Source: an uncultured Nostocoides sp.
GTDB lineage: Bacteria; Actinomycetota; Actinomycetes; Actinomycetales; Dermatophilaceae
Direction of reading: 5' to 3'
NCBI GenBank assembly: GCA_937907685.1
Contig: CALCXF010000118.1
Coordinates: forward strand, 1-40,846
Length of the DNA: 40,846 nt
Numbering within the stretch: position 1 is the first letter of the stretch; every line of letters starts with the position of its first letter. A program made the position numbers and the translations under genes. Below, in pieces: positions 1 through 8,106 of the stretch. The notes below the pieces were generated by a model, which was not told the origin of the DNA, made no database searches, and was given only the letters and a program-made list of their open reading frames with translations.

Positions 1-70
1 TGCGGCCGAGGCGCACGATCGTTCAGGAGGAGGTCCCGGCGGGCATCTGGGCGGGCGTCGTGAGATCGGC

Positions 71-1384
71 TCAGCCGAGCGGACCAGGTGCCGCGCCGCC
101 GGCCGGATATTCCTGGAGCTCGACGGCGCCCGAGGACCACGCCAGCATGACGGGGTCGACGATCCGCCAGGCCTCCTCGGCCTCGTCGCCGCGGATGAAC
201 AGCATCGGGTCGTTGTGCAGCATCTCCTGGATGAGGTGGGCGTATGCCGTCATCGACGGCGGCGTCGAGACCGTCTCGAGCTCGCGCCGCTCGGCGGTGC
301 GCTGGGGGCCGTTGAGGGTCGTCTGGAGCCGCACGTAGGGCTCGGTCAGGTACGACGGCAGCTGGCGGAAGTGCACGGCGATCTCCGCGGACGGGTGGCC
401 CAGAGCCTTCCCGGAACGAATGGTGAACGGGACCCCGGACCATCGTGGCGTGTTGAGGTCGAGCGTCAGCGCGGCATACGTCTCGGTGCTCCTCGATGGG
501 TCCACCCCCGGCTCGTCGACGTAGGAGGGGACGTTCCGGGCGCCGATCGTTCCCGCGGTGTAGCGGGCGCGCACGGTCGCCGTGCGCATCCGGTCTGGCG
601 CAGGGGTGGCGACGGCGCGAAGCGCCTCGACGCGAACCGCCCGGAACGAGTTCGCGTCCAGGCGCGCCGGTTGTTCCATCGCCGCCAGTGAAAGGACCTC
701 CATCAGGTGGTTCTGGAGCATGTCCCTCATCGCGCCTGCGCCGTCGTAGTAGGACGCTCGGCCCTCGAGGGTGAGGTCCTCCAGCCAGCTGATGTCGACC
801 CGCTCGATGCTGTGAGTGTCCCAGGCCGGTGCGAACACTCGGTTCAGGAAGCGCAGGGACACCACTCGGCGTACCAGCTCGTCGCTGAGGAAGTGGTCGA
901 CCCGGAAGATCATGGGGGAGGGGAGCCGCGTCCGAAGGAGCTCGTTGAGCCGGCGGGCCGATGCCAGGTCGGTGCCGAACGGCTTCTCGATGGCCACCGC
1001 GTCGTCGACGCGCAGTCCTGCCGTGGCGAGGGCCTCGAGGGCCGACTCCAGGAGGGCGGGTGGGAGGGCGAGGTAGACGAGAGTGCTCGGACCGTCCTCC
1101 CCGATCACCCGTCGGACATCCGCCGCGTCAGTGGCGTCGGCCGGCGCGAAGTCCAGCATGCGCACGACCTGATCCTGCGCGGATGCCGGCGCCGGCGAGT
1201 GCTCGCGCAGGCGTTCGGCCACGTGGTCGCGGAAGTCCTGCGTGGTCCAGTCGGTGAGGGCTGCGCCCACGATGGTCAGCCCTGGAGGGAGCGCGTCGCG
1301 CTCCGCGAGCTGGCTGACGGCCGGGAGCAACAGGCGGCTGGTGAGGTCGCCGGACGCTCCGAACAGCACCATCCGTTGGATCAT
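71..1384 (-). CDS. Glucose-6-phosphate dehydrogenase-like protein (short, altered substrate motif)
   Basis: A 437-residue member of the Zwf family, which oxidises glucose 6-phosphate with NAD(P) in the cytoplasm. Visible motifs: nucleotide-binding GASGDLT at residues 9-15, EKPFG at 123-127, the substrate-site segment RVDHFLSDE at 151-159, and MLQNHL near 212-217, whose His aligns with the catalytic base. The canonical substrate motif is RIDHYLGKE, so the conserved Lys is Asp158 here. The protein is also shorter than the usual 480-510 residues. It may be a paralogue with a different substrate or weak activity. The ATG at 1384 follows a GAGAAGG ribosome site. That site sits in a GAGAAG/CTTCTC inverted repeat (1385-1398), which could mask it. 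It is divergent from the GH15 gene. Family confident, exact substrate unsure. Confidence 0.85.
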   Translation of the reverse strand: MIQRMVLFGASGDLTSRLLLPAVSQLAERDALPPGLTIVGAALTDWTTQDFRDHVAERLREHSPAPASAQDQVVRMLDFAPADATDAADVRRVIGEDGPSTLVYLALPPALLESALEALATAGLRVDDAVAIEKPFGTDLASARRLNELLRTRLPSPMIFRVDHFLSDELVRRVVSLRFLNRVFAPAWDTHSIERVDISWLEDLTLEGRASYYDGAGAMRDMLQNHLMEVLSLAAMEQPARLDANSFRAVRVEALRAVATPAPDRMRTATVRARYTAGTIGARNVPSYVDEPGVDPSRSTETYAALTLDLNTPRWSGVPFTIRSGKALGHPSAEIAVHFRQLPSYLTEPYVRLQTTLNGPQRTAERRELETVSTPPSMTAYAHLIQEMLHNDPMLFIRGDEAEEAWRIVDPVMLAWSSGAVELQEYPAGGAAPGPLG

Positions 1385-1594
1385 GAGAAGCCCTTCTCGT
1401 CGTGGACCCCACGGCCGCTCGGCTGAGGTGCTGCTTCGGAGTCTGTGTCGGTGCACCACAGCAGGCATCACCCCGGGCGGGTGACGTGCCACCGCCTCGT
1501 ACGGCGTAGCAATGAGGCAGCGCTCGACCAGGAGTCGCATCGCCGCAACCCACACGACATGTCACCGCCCGGCCGGGCACTGAAGGGGATCACC

Positions 1595-3436
1595 ATGGAC
1601 CAGTACCCGCTCATTGCGGACCACGGCCTGATCGGGGATCTTCAGACCTCGGCACTCGTCGCCACCGACGGGTCCATCGACTGGTTCTGCGCCCCGCGCT
1701 TCGACTCACCCAGCGTCTTCGCTGCTCTGCTCGACCGTGAGAACGGCGGTCGGTTCCAGGTGCGCCCGACCATCGAGGTGTTCACCAGCAAGCAGCTGTA
1801 CCTGCCCGACACGGCCGTCCTGGTCACGCGGTTCATGACCGAGGCGGGTGTGGGGGAGGTGGTCGACTTCATGCCGATCAGCGGCACCGTCGCCACCGAC
1901 CGGCACCGCATCGTGCGACTCCTCCGCTGCATGCGGGGCGAGATGACCTTCGCGGTGGACCTCTCGCCCCGCTTCGGCTACGGGCGGGACCCGCACGAGG
2001 TTGAGGTGACCGAGGACGGCGCGGTGTTCAGGAGCGCTGACACGTCGCTCACGGCGCACCTGGTCCGGGAACCGGATGACCAACGCCTCGCCCGCACGGT
2101 CGTCGACGACCGCGGTGACCTGCACGCTGAGCTGACCCTCACCGCCGGACAGGTCCGAGGGCTGATCGTCGAGACCGGCGTCGCGGGCCCACCGAGGCGG
2201 TTCACGGTTGCCGAGGTGGAACGGCTGCAGCGCGAGACCACGGACTTCTGGGAGCACTGGCTCGGCCGGTCGACGTACACCGGTCGCTGGCGAGAGCAGC
2301 TGAATCGTTCGGCGATCACCCTCAAGCTGATGACGTACGCCCCCAGCGGGGGGTTGGTGGCTGCCCCCACCGCGGCGCTGCCTGAGCAGGTCGGCGGGGA
2401 GCGGAACTGGGACTACCGCTACACCTGGATCCGGGACGCCTCCTTCTCGGTGTATGCCCTCCTCGGTATGGGCTTCACGGATGAGGCGGCGGCCCTGATG
2501 GGCTGGCTGCGCGACCGACTGGACGAGAGCGACGGCGAAGGCACGCCACTGAGGATCATGTACCGCGTCGACGGCTCCAGCGACCTGGTCGAAGAGGAGC
2601 TGGACCACTGGGAGGGGTATCGCGGGTCGAGACCGGTGCGCATCGGCAACGGAGCCGCCGACCAGCTCCAGCTGGACATCTACGGCGAGGCGATCGACAG
2701 CATCTACTTCGCCGACCAGCACGGCTTGCACGTCGGGCACCACGGTTGGCAGGGCATCACCAAGGTGTTGACCTGGCTCGCCGACAACTGGGACCGACCG
2801 GACGAAGGGATCTGGGAGACCCGCGGCGGCCAGCAGGACTTCACCTACGGCCGGCTGATGAGCTGGGTGGCGTTCGACCGGGGCATCCGGTTGTCCGCGG
2901 CCCTCGGCCGCCCGGCGCCGGTGGACCGCTGGCAGCGGGAACGCGACGCCATCTACGAACAGATCATGACGCGGGGCTGGAGCGCTCCGCGACGGGCCTT
3001 CGTGCAGCACTACCAGACCGACGTCCTGGACTCGGCCCTGCTCCGAATGTCCACGGTCGGATTCGTCACCCCGAGCGACCCCATGTGGCTCTCGACGCTC
3101 GCGGCGATGGAGGAGGACCTCGTCACGGACAGCCTCGTCTACCGGTACGACCCGGCCGCCTCACCTGACGGGCTGCGCGGCGCCGAGGGCACGTTCTCCT
3201 TGTGCACGTTCGCGTACGTCGACTCGCTCGCGCGTGCCGGGCAGCTCGACAGGGCTCGCGTCGTGTTCGAGAAGATGTTGACGTACGCGAACCACCTGGG
3301 CCTGTACTCGGAGGAGATCGCGCTCACCGGTGAGCAGATCGGCAACTTCCCCCAGGCCTTCACGCACCTGTCACTCATCGACGCGGCCCTCACCCTGGAC
3401 CGCCAGCTGGACGCCAGGAAGCGGTTCGGTACCTGA
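1595..3436 (+). CDS. Glycoside hydrolase family 15 protein (trehalase/glucoamylase-like)
   Basis: A 613-residue protein of the actinobacterial GH15 group that includes the mycobacterial Rv2402-type trehalase. The N-terminal beta-rich domain begins with a hallmark segment (IADHGLIGD, then DGSIDWFCAPRFDSPSVF). The (alpha/alpha)6 catalytic domain runs from about residue 240 to 600, with ERNWDYRYTWIRDASF and, near the C-terminus, GEQIGNFPQAFTHLSLI, which carries the second acid region. No signal peptide is seen, so it is probably cytoplasmic and would release glucose from trehalose or short alpha-glucans. ATG 1595 has AAGGGG eight bases upstream; the frame stays open further upstream without family similarity. 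It sits back to back with the G6PDH-like gene, so both may handle released glucose. The substrate cannot be fixed from sequence. Confidence 0.9.
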   Translation: MDQYPLIADHGLIGDLQTSALVATDGSIDWFCAPRFDSPSVFAALLDRENGGRFQVRPTIEVFTSKQLYLPDTAVLVTRFMTEAGVGEVVDFMPISGTVATDRHRIVRLLRCMRGEMTFAVDLSPRFGYGRDPHEVEVTEDGAVFRSADTSLTAHLVREPDDQRLARTVVDDRGDLHAELTLTAGQVRGLIVETGVAGPPRRFTVAEVERLQRETTDFWEHWLGRSTYTGRWREQLNRSAITLKLMTYAPSGGLVAAPTAALPEQVGGERNWDYRYTWIRDASFSVYALLGMGFTDEAAALMGWLRDRLDESDGEGTPLRIMYRVDGSSDLVEEELDHWEGYRGSRPVRIGNGAADQLQLDIYGEAIDSIYFADQHGLHVGHHGWQGITKVLTWLADNWDRPDEGIWETRGGQQDFTYGRLMSWVAFDRGIRLSAALGRPAPVDRWQRERDAIYEQIMTRGWSAPRRAFVQHYQTDVLDSALLRMSTVGFVTPSDPMWLSTLAAMEEDLVTDSLVYRYDPAASPDGLRGAEGTFSLCTFAYVDSLARAGQLDRARVVFEKMLTYANHLGLYSEEIALTGEQIGNFPQAFTHLSLIDAALTLDRQLDARKRFGT

Positions 3437-3632
3437 TCACACCCCAGGCGACCACGGACCGGACCACCGGTGGATGGCGCCAAGCCGCGAGGTCCTCATC
3501 GAGGGTGGGGGAACGCGGAGCACGCGGAAAGGGGGCGCCTCCCTGGCACGGCCCTCTCGTGATCCGGATCCCATGGGGCGCCCGACCCACGTCGTCGACA
3601 AGGGGCTATCCGGACGACCATGGTGCCCTGGG

Positions 3633-3638
3633 TAGGGT
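3633..3638 (+). promoter_or_regulatory. Candidate -10 hexamer (TAGGGT) for the methyltransferase gene
   Basis: TAGGGT lies 24 bases before the ATG, leaving room for the GGAGAGGAGGG ribosome-binding stretch at 3651-3661. No convincing -35 is seen. The rest of the 3437-3632 gap shows only a CCACCGGTGG palindrome after the GH15 stop. Confidence 0.4.
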
Positions 3639-3662
3639 GGTGCGTCGGCAGGGAGAGGAGGG

Positions 3663-4349
3663 ATGATGAGCCACCCACCACAGCAGGATCTCTATCCTGA
3701 CGTGGCGCGCGACGACGTGAGCCCCTCGATCCCCACGTCCGCAAGGTCCGCCCTGGACATCGGATGCAGCCGCGGAGGGTTCGGCCCCACCCTGCGACGG
3801 GCGCTCGGGCCGGACGCGTACATCGTCGGCGTGGAGCCGGTGTCGACACAGGCGTCGCTCGCGCGCGAGGGCCACGGCTTCGACGAGGTCGTCGACGGCT
3901 ACTTCCCCGACGCGCTGGCAGGGCGGAGCGACCGCTTCGACCTCATCAGTTTCAACGACGTTCTCGAGCACGTCATCGACCCGTGGCAGATGTTGCGCGA
4001 CACGGCCCTGTGGCTCAACCCGGGCGGCAAGGTCCTGGCCGCGATCCCCAGCATCCAGTTCGCGCCGATCGTCTGGCGGCTGATCCGCGGGCGATGGGAC
4101 TACCTCGACTACGGAACGCTGGACCGGACCCATCTGCGGTTCTTCACGCGGGCCACCATGGTCGAGATGTTCGAGGAGACCGGCTACCGGGTTCTCGAGT
4201 GCCGGGGTGCGAACGGGGTGGACGCCACCTGGCCCGCGGAGCCTCGGCTTGTCCGACGCCTCGCCAAGAAGGCACTCCTGCCGTTCCTCGGCGACTCCCG
4301 GTACATCCACTTCGTCATCCTCGCCGAGAAGCGAACCGACGGTTCCTAG
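3663..4349 (+). CDS. Class I SAM-dependent methyltransferase
   Basis: A 228-residue methyltransferase of the Methyltransf_23/11 type. The SAM-binding glycine-rich motif is LDIGCSRGGFG (about residues 31-41), followed by an acidic beta-2 end (VGVEP) and the post-motif FDLISFNDVLEHVIDP (about 93-108). The aromatic segment after it (PSIQFAPIVWRLIRGRWDY) resembles O-antigen or lipid-linked methyltransferases found among glycosyltransferases, but no such genes are adjacent. It is a single-gene unit with its own -10 and a hairpin terminator. Start may be ATG 3663 or 3666; the second has better spacing from GAGGAG. The substrate is unknown. Confidence 0.8.
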   Translation: MMSHPPQQDLYPDVARDDVSPSIPTSARSALDIGCSRGGFGPTLRRALGPDAYIVGVEPVSTQASLAREGHGFDEVVDGYFPDALAGRSDRFDLISFNDVLEHVIDPWQMLRDTALWLNPGGKVLAAIPSIQFAPIVWRLIRGRWDYLDYGTLDRTHLRFFTRATMVEMFEETGYRVLECRGANGVDATWPAEPRLVRRLAKKALLPFLGDSRYIHFVILAEKRTDGS

Positions 4350-4353
4350 GCGC

Positions 4354-4379
4354 AGCCTCGTCCCGCCCCCGACGAGGCT
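4354..4379 (+). terminator. Hairpin terminator after the methyltransferase
   Basis: A perfect 9-bp inverted repeat, AGCCTCGTC and GACGAGGCT, around an 8-base C-rich loop begins five bases after the stop codon. There is no T tract, as is common for actinobacterial terminators. Confidence 0.6.
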
Positions 4380-4400
4380 GACACCCGCCGTCGGTAACCC

Positions 4401-4429
4401 TTTCACCTGGCGGGGGCAGAGCCGACACT
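4401..4429 (+). promoter_or_regulatory. Candidate promoter TTTCAC-17-GACACT
   Basis: TTTCAC (4401-4406) and GACACT (4424-4429) are 17 bases apart. The -10 ends six bases before the GTG at 4436, which predicts a leaderless or nearly leaderless mRNA for the sigma-like membrane protein. Confidence 0.4.
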
Positions 4430-4435
4430 GGAGAG

Positions 4436-6325
4436 GTGACGCTCGCCCTCGACGACGACTTCGCTCGGTTCGTCACCGCGCGATGGGCTGACCTCGAGCC
4501 CGTGGCGCACCTCGTCACCCTGGACCGGGAGACGGCTCGACGCGTGACAACCCAGGTACTCGCCGACCTCCATGGTGAGTGGGACGCGCTCGTCGACAGC
4601 GGCTCCCCGGCGTCAGTGGCTCGGCGGTCGGTGCTGGCTGCGGCGCTCGGCGTGGTGACACGGCACGGCACTCGCGCGCCGGCCACCGGGCCCACCGCGG
4701 GACCCGCCACGGAGGCGTGGACGTGGTCTGAAGTGCCGTCGCCCGACGACGAGTCCGTCGCCGCGCTCGTGCCGGTGCTGCTCACCGCAGCCCCGCTGGA
4801 ACGCGCAGTTCTGGCCGCAAGCGCTCTGTGGGACTCCCGCGCCGACGAGACGGCCGACCTCCTCGGGATGCCGCCGGGACCGGTCCGCGATGCGGAGTCC
4901 GCCGTGCGCACCCGTCTCCTGGCGGCCCATACAGGCGCGCGGGCCGCCCTGGGCTGGGCACCGGCGGAATGGCTGCTGGACCGGGACCTCACCGAAGCCG
5001 TCGACGTCGTCCTCCGTGGCCACGACGACCCGCCGGACCCGGCGGAGCTCGTGGGCACCCGGCGGCGGCAGGTCCGTCGGCGGTCGCTCGTCCTCGGCGG
5101 TGCAGGTGCCGTGTCCCTGGGCGCGCTGGGGGTCTGGGCGGTCCGCGAGGTGGGCCGGGGCGCGGCATCGGGCCAGGTTGCAGCACCGCCCGGCCCGAGT
5201 GACCCGGTCTGGCGCTCCACGGCCACCTGGCCCGCTCGCGGTCGTCTGGCGAACGATGCGGGGGTCCTGGACATGGTCCGCACCATCTCCCCGACGTCGC
5301 GTGTGCTCTTCGCGGACGACCTCCCGGCCCGGCGGGTCGTCGTGGTCCGAGCTGCGGGAGGTGACGCGTCGAGCACCGTCGTACGTCTGTGGACCGGGCC
5401 TCAGGAAGCCGGACCGAACGAGCTCATGGAGATTCCTCTCCTTCGGGACCGGGTCGCGTTCTCGGACGACGTCGTCCCCGTCGTGGTGCCACCACCCCCG
5501 CAGGCGGGCCTGCCGGACCTCCTCCTCCTGGCCCGGCCCGATGTCCTCGTCGGCGAGTACTCGCGCTGGGTGACGTATGCGCGAGGCGGTGACGTGAGCC
5601 GCAGGTGGACCGAGGCCCAGCTGCGGGACGGCGTCGCACGGGTGCCGATCAGCTACCCCGTCTCTCCGGCCCTACGGGTGCGGCTCGGCGGCTACGACGG
5701 CGCACCGGTGGGCGCCACGGTGCCGGGACTCGGCCTACCCGATCTTGCCGCCCCGCTAGCCGACTCCTTGGTCACCGCGCTCGGCCCCTTCGTCGCTGCC
5801 TGCACCGGGCTCGAGCCGTCATCCCTGCGTCACACCGTCGTCCTCGAGAAGAGCGTGCCTGGTGACATCCTCGAGCAGGGCAGGTATCCGGGCACGGGTG
5901 GCCAGGTCGTCGTCGTGGAGACGCACCTGCCCAACGGCGCCCTGCTGAGGTCGGTGCGCGCAGCGGGAGACGGCCCGGAGCCGCGACGCCGGGTCGACCT
6001 CGAGACCCTGCGTCCCATCCCCGTCGAGAGCTCAGGGCACCCGTTCGCGGTGCGGCTCGCCGGCTTCCGGGCGACGACCGGACGGTTCCTCGTGCTCGCG
6101 CCCGGAGCTGCGCGGGCGCAGCTCACCGCCGTTGCGTCGAACGTCTACCCCACGTCCAAGGTGACAGCACTCGTCGAGGGAGCCGGAATCCTCGACGTGG
6201 TGGATGCCCGGTTCGCGTCCGTCTACCGGCTCGTCCTGTGGGGGCCCTCGGGCGAGCGGCTCGGTGCTTGGCGCCAGGTGTTCCGGCGCGGTGATCCGCG
6301 CGACCTGTGGACCCGGCCGTGGTGA
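4436..6325 (+). CDS. Predicted membrane protein with degenerate ECF sigma-like cytoplasmic half
   Basis: A 629-residue protein of unknown function. Residues 6-52 read like the region-2 start of SigE-family ECF sigma factors (DDFARFVTARW, then VAHLVTLDRETARRV and W49), but the core-binding residues look eroded. Residues 106-164 resemble sigma region 4: SVAALVPVLLTAAPLERAVL followed by a helix-turn-helix-like DETADLLGMPPGPVRDAES. An Arg cluster (209-216) then precedes one hydrophobic helix (about 217-238), so the C-terminal 390 residues should lie outside the membrane. That outer part matches nothing I recognise. No separate anti-sigma gene is adjacent. It could be a membrane-tethered regulator or a decayed sigma domain kept as a scaffold. 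The GTG start fits the promoter spacing. Confidence 0.7.
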   Translation: MTLALDDDFARFVTARWADLEPVAHLVTLDRETARRVTTQVLADLHGEWDALVDSGSPASVARRSVLAAALGVVTRHGTRAPATGPTAGPATEAWTWSEVPSPDDESVAALVPVLLTAAPLERAVLAASALWDSRADETADLLGMPPGPVRDAESAVRTRLLAAHTGARAALGWAPAEWLLDRDLTEAVDVVLRGHDDPPDPAELVGTRRRQVRRRSLVLGGAGAVSLGALGVWAVREVGRGAASGQVAAPPGPSDPVWRSTATWPARGRLANDAGVLDMVRTISPTSRVLFADDLPARRVVVVRAAGGDASSTVVRLWTGPQEAGPNELMEIPLLRDRVAFSDDVVPVVVPPPPQAGLPDLLLLARPDVLVGEYSRWVTYARGGDVSRRWTEAQLRDGVARVPISYPVSPALRVRLGGYDGAPVGATVPGLGLPDLAAPLADSLVTALGPFVAACTGLEPSSLRHTVVLEKSVPGDILEQGRYPGTGGQVVVVETHLPNGALLRSVRAAGDGPEPRRRVDLETLRPIPVESSGHPFAVRLAGFRATTGRFLVLAPGAARAQLTAVASNVYPTSKVTALVEGAGILDVVDARFASVYRLVLWGPSGERLGAWRQVFRRGDPRDLWTRPW

Positions 6326-6373
6326 GCCGGGAAACCGCCGACGTGCCGCACCACCGGCAGGGGGACGACTCAC

Positions 6374-6379
6374 TACTGT
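6374..6379 (+). promoter_or_regulatory. Candidate -10 hexamer (TACTGT), leaderless
   Basis: TACTGT ends seven bases before ATG 6387 of the MFS-cNMP gene, and no ribosome-binding site intervenes. The -35 is not clear. Confidence 0.4.
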
Positions 6380-6386
6380 TCCTGTG

Positions 6387-8093
6387 ATGCCGCCCTCGAC
6401 ACCGCCTGGTCGATCGGCCGCCCTGCTGCGCGCGGCGGCCGGCGCCTTCGTGGCGACGTGGCGAAACCCCCAGCTCCGCCGTGCCCAGCTGGCGTTCTTC
6501 GGCGCCTGGACGGCGGAGTGGGCCGTGACCGTCGTCCTCGGCATCTACGCCTACCAGCGTGGTGGAGCCACGGAGGTGGGCGTGGTGGCGCTCGTCCGTG
6601 TGCTTCCGGCCGCCGTCGTCGCACCGTTGGCCACCCAGTACGCCGACCGCTGGCCGCGGGAGAAGGTCCTCGTCGCGGTCTCGGTCGTTCGTGCCGTCTC
6701 GGTCGCGGCGGCAGCCTGGGCGGTGCTCGCGGATGGGCCAGCGCTCGCGGTGTACGGCCTCATCACCCTGTCGTCGGCCGCGGCCGTCCTGTTCCGGCCG
6801 GTCCACTCCGCGTTGTTGCCGTCGTTGAGCAGCACGGCGCGCGAGCTCGCGGGTGCCAACGTCGTGCGTGGTGCGCTGGACTCGGCGGCGACGCTGGCCG
6901 GACCGCTCATCACTGCGGTCCTCCTCGCGAGCGGAGGGCTCGGACGGGTGCTCGTCGTGGCCGCCGTCGCGTCGGGGTGGTCGGCCGCCCTCATGGCGCG
7001 GGTCCATCCCGATGCCATCACCGTCGAGGACGTCGGCGACGCCGAGGGCGCGGTCGCGCGGACCCTCGGTGGGCTGCGCGCCGTGCGGGCGCAGCCGGGC
7101 CTGCGACTCCTCTTCGGCCTGATCGCGGCCCAGACCTTCATGCGGGGGGCCGTGACGGTCTTCATCGTCGTCGTCGCCCTCGAGCTGGTGGACCTGGGGG
7201 ACGCAGGGGTGGGGGCCCTCAACGCCTATCTCGGCGCCGGAGCCCTGCTGGCCTCCTTCGCCGCCTCGCTCCTCGTCGGCACGTCTCGTCTTGCGCGATG
7301 GTTCGGGGTCGGCGCCGCACTCTGGGGAGCGCCTCTGGTGGTCATCGGTCTGTTTCCCTCGCCGGCGACCGCTGCGGTGATGTTGGCCGCCGTCGGTGCG
7401 GGGAACGCCCTGATCGACGTCGGCGGATTCACCCTCATCGCCCGGATCTCCCCGACCCGCGCCATGGCGCGTGTCTTCGGCCTCGTGGAGAGCGTGGTGG
7501 CACTCTCGGTCGGGCTCGGAGCCGTCGTCACGCCCCTCGTCATGGAGGCCGTGGGCCTGCGGACGGCGCTCGTGGTCCTCGGGCTGCTGAGTCCGGTGGC
7601 GGTCGCGCTCTCCTGGCTCCGGTTGCGGGCCCTGGACGACGTCATGGTCCGTCGCGACGGCGAGTTGCGGATCCTCCGCGGGGTGCCGCTGTTCGACGTC
7701 CTCCCTCTTCCCGCCCTGGAGGACATCGCCCGACAGCTGGACCACGCCGTCGTGCCTGCGGGCCAGCCGGTGTTCTCGCAAGGGGACGCGGGGGACCGCT
7801 TCTACGTCGTGGTCTCGGGAACGGCTGAGGTCGTGGGCGACGGCGTGCCCATCACCACCCTCGGGCCGGGGGAGTCCTTCGGCGAGATCGCGCTCCTGCG
7901 GAGCGTTCCACGGACCGCCACGGTACGGGCGGTGACCGACCTGCGGCTGGAGTCACTGCGGTGCGAGCCCTTCCTCGCGGTGTTCACGAGGTCACGTCGT
8001 GGGGAAGGCGCCGCCGAAACCCGTGTCGACGAGCTGCTGGACCGTTTCGCCCCCAGGCCCGGCCCTGGGTCGACCTCGGCGTCGCAGGAGTAG
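6387..8093 (+). CDS. MFS transporter fused to a C-terminal cyclic-nucleotide-binding domain
   Basis: A 568-residue fusion. Residues about 20-425 form 11-12 hydrophobic helices of a major facilitator transporter, with the loop-2 region ATQYADRWPREKVL resembling motif A (G-x3-D-R-x-GR). Residues about 440-550 form a cNMP-binding fold: FSQGDAGDRFYVVVSGTAEV and the phosphate-binding cassette FGEIALLRSVPRTATV, with the conserved Glu and Arg. The C-terminus is a short polar tail. This suggests transport gated or sensed by cAMP or a similar ligand on the cytoplasmic side. The substrate is unknown. ATG 6387 fits the -10; GTG 6384 is a possible alternative. It follows the sigma-like gene by 61 bases but has its own promoter. 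Confidence 0.85.
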   Translation: MPPSTPPGRSAALLRAAAGAFVATWRNPQLRRAQLAFFGAWTAEWAVTVVLGIYAYQRGGATEVGVVALVRVLPAAVVAPLATQYADRWPREKVLVAVSVVRAVSVAAAAWAVLADGPALAVYGLITLSSAAAVLFRPVHSALLPSLSSTARELAGANVVRGALDSAATLAGPLITAVLLASGGLGRVLVVAAVASGWSAALMARVHPDAITVEDVGDAEGAVARTLGGLRAVRAQPGLRLLFGLIAAQTFMRGAVTVFIVVVALELVDLGDAGVGALNAYLGAGALLASFAASLLVGTSRLARWFGVGAALWGAPLVVIGLFPSPATAAVMLAAVGAGNALIDVGGFTLIARISPTRAMARVFGLVESVVALSVGLGAVVTPLVMEAVGLRTALVVLGLLSPVAVALSWLRLRALDDVMVRRDGELRILRGVPLFDVLPLPALEDIARQLDHAVVPAGQPVFSQGDAGDRFYVVVSGTAEVVGDGVPITTLGPGESFGEIALLRSVPRTATVRAVTDLRLESLRCEPFLAVFTRSRRGEGAAETRVDELLDRFAPRPGPGSTSASQE

Positions 8094-8106
8094 GGAGCAG
8101 GGCCGC

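Noticed and set aside
1385-1594. A shared palindromic operator between the G6PDH-like and GH15 genes
   Set aside because: The only clear inverted repeat (GAGAAG/CTTCTC, 1385-1398) overlaps the ribosome site of one gene, and no confident promoter hexamers could be set for either gene.
6123-7781. A 552-codon open frame on the minus strand opposite the MFS-cNMP gene
   Set aside because: It is rich in Arg, Gly, Asp and His with no domain, and lies fully opposite a gene with clear motifs. It is a high-GC antisense artefact.
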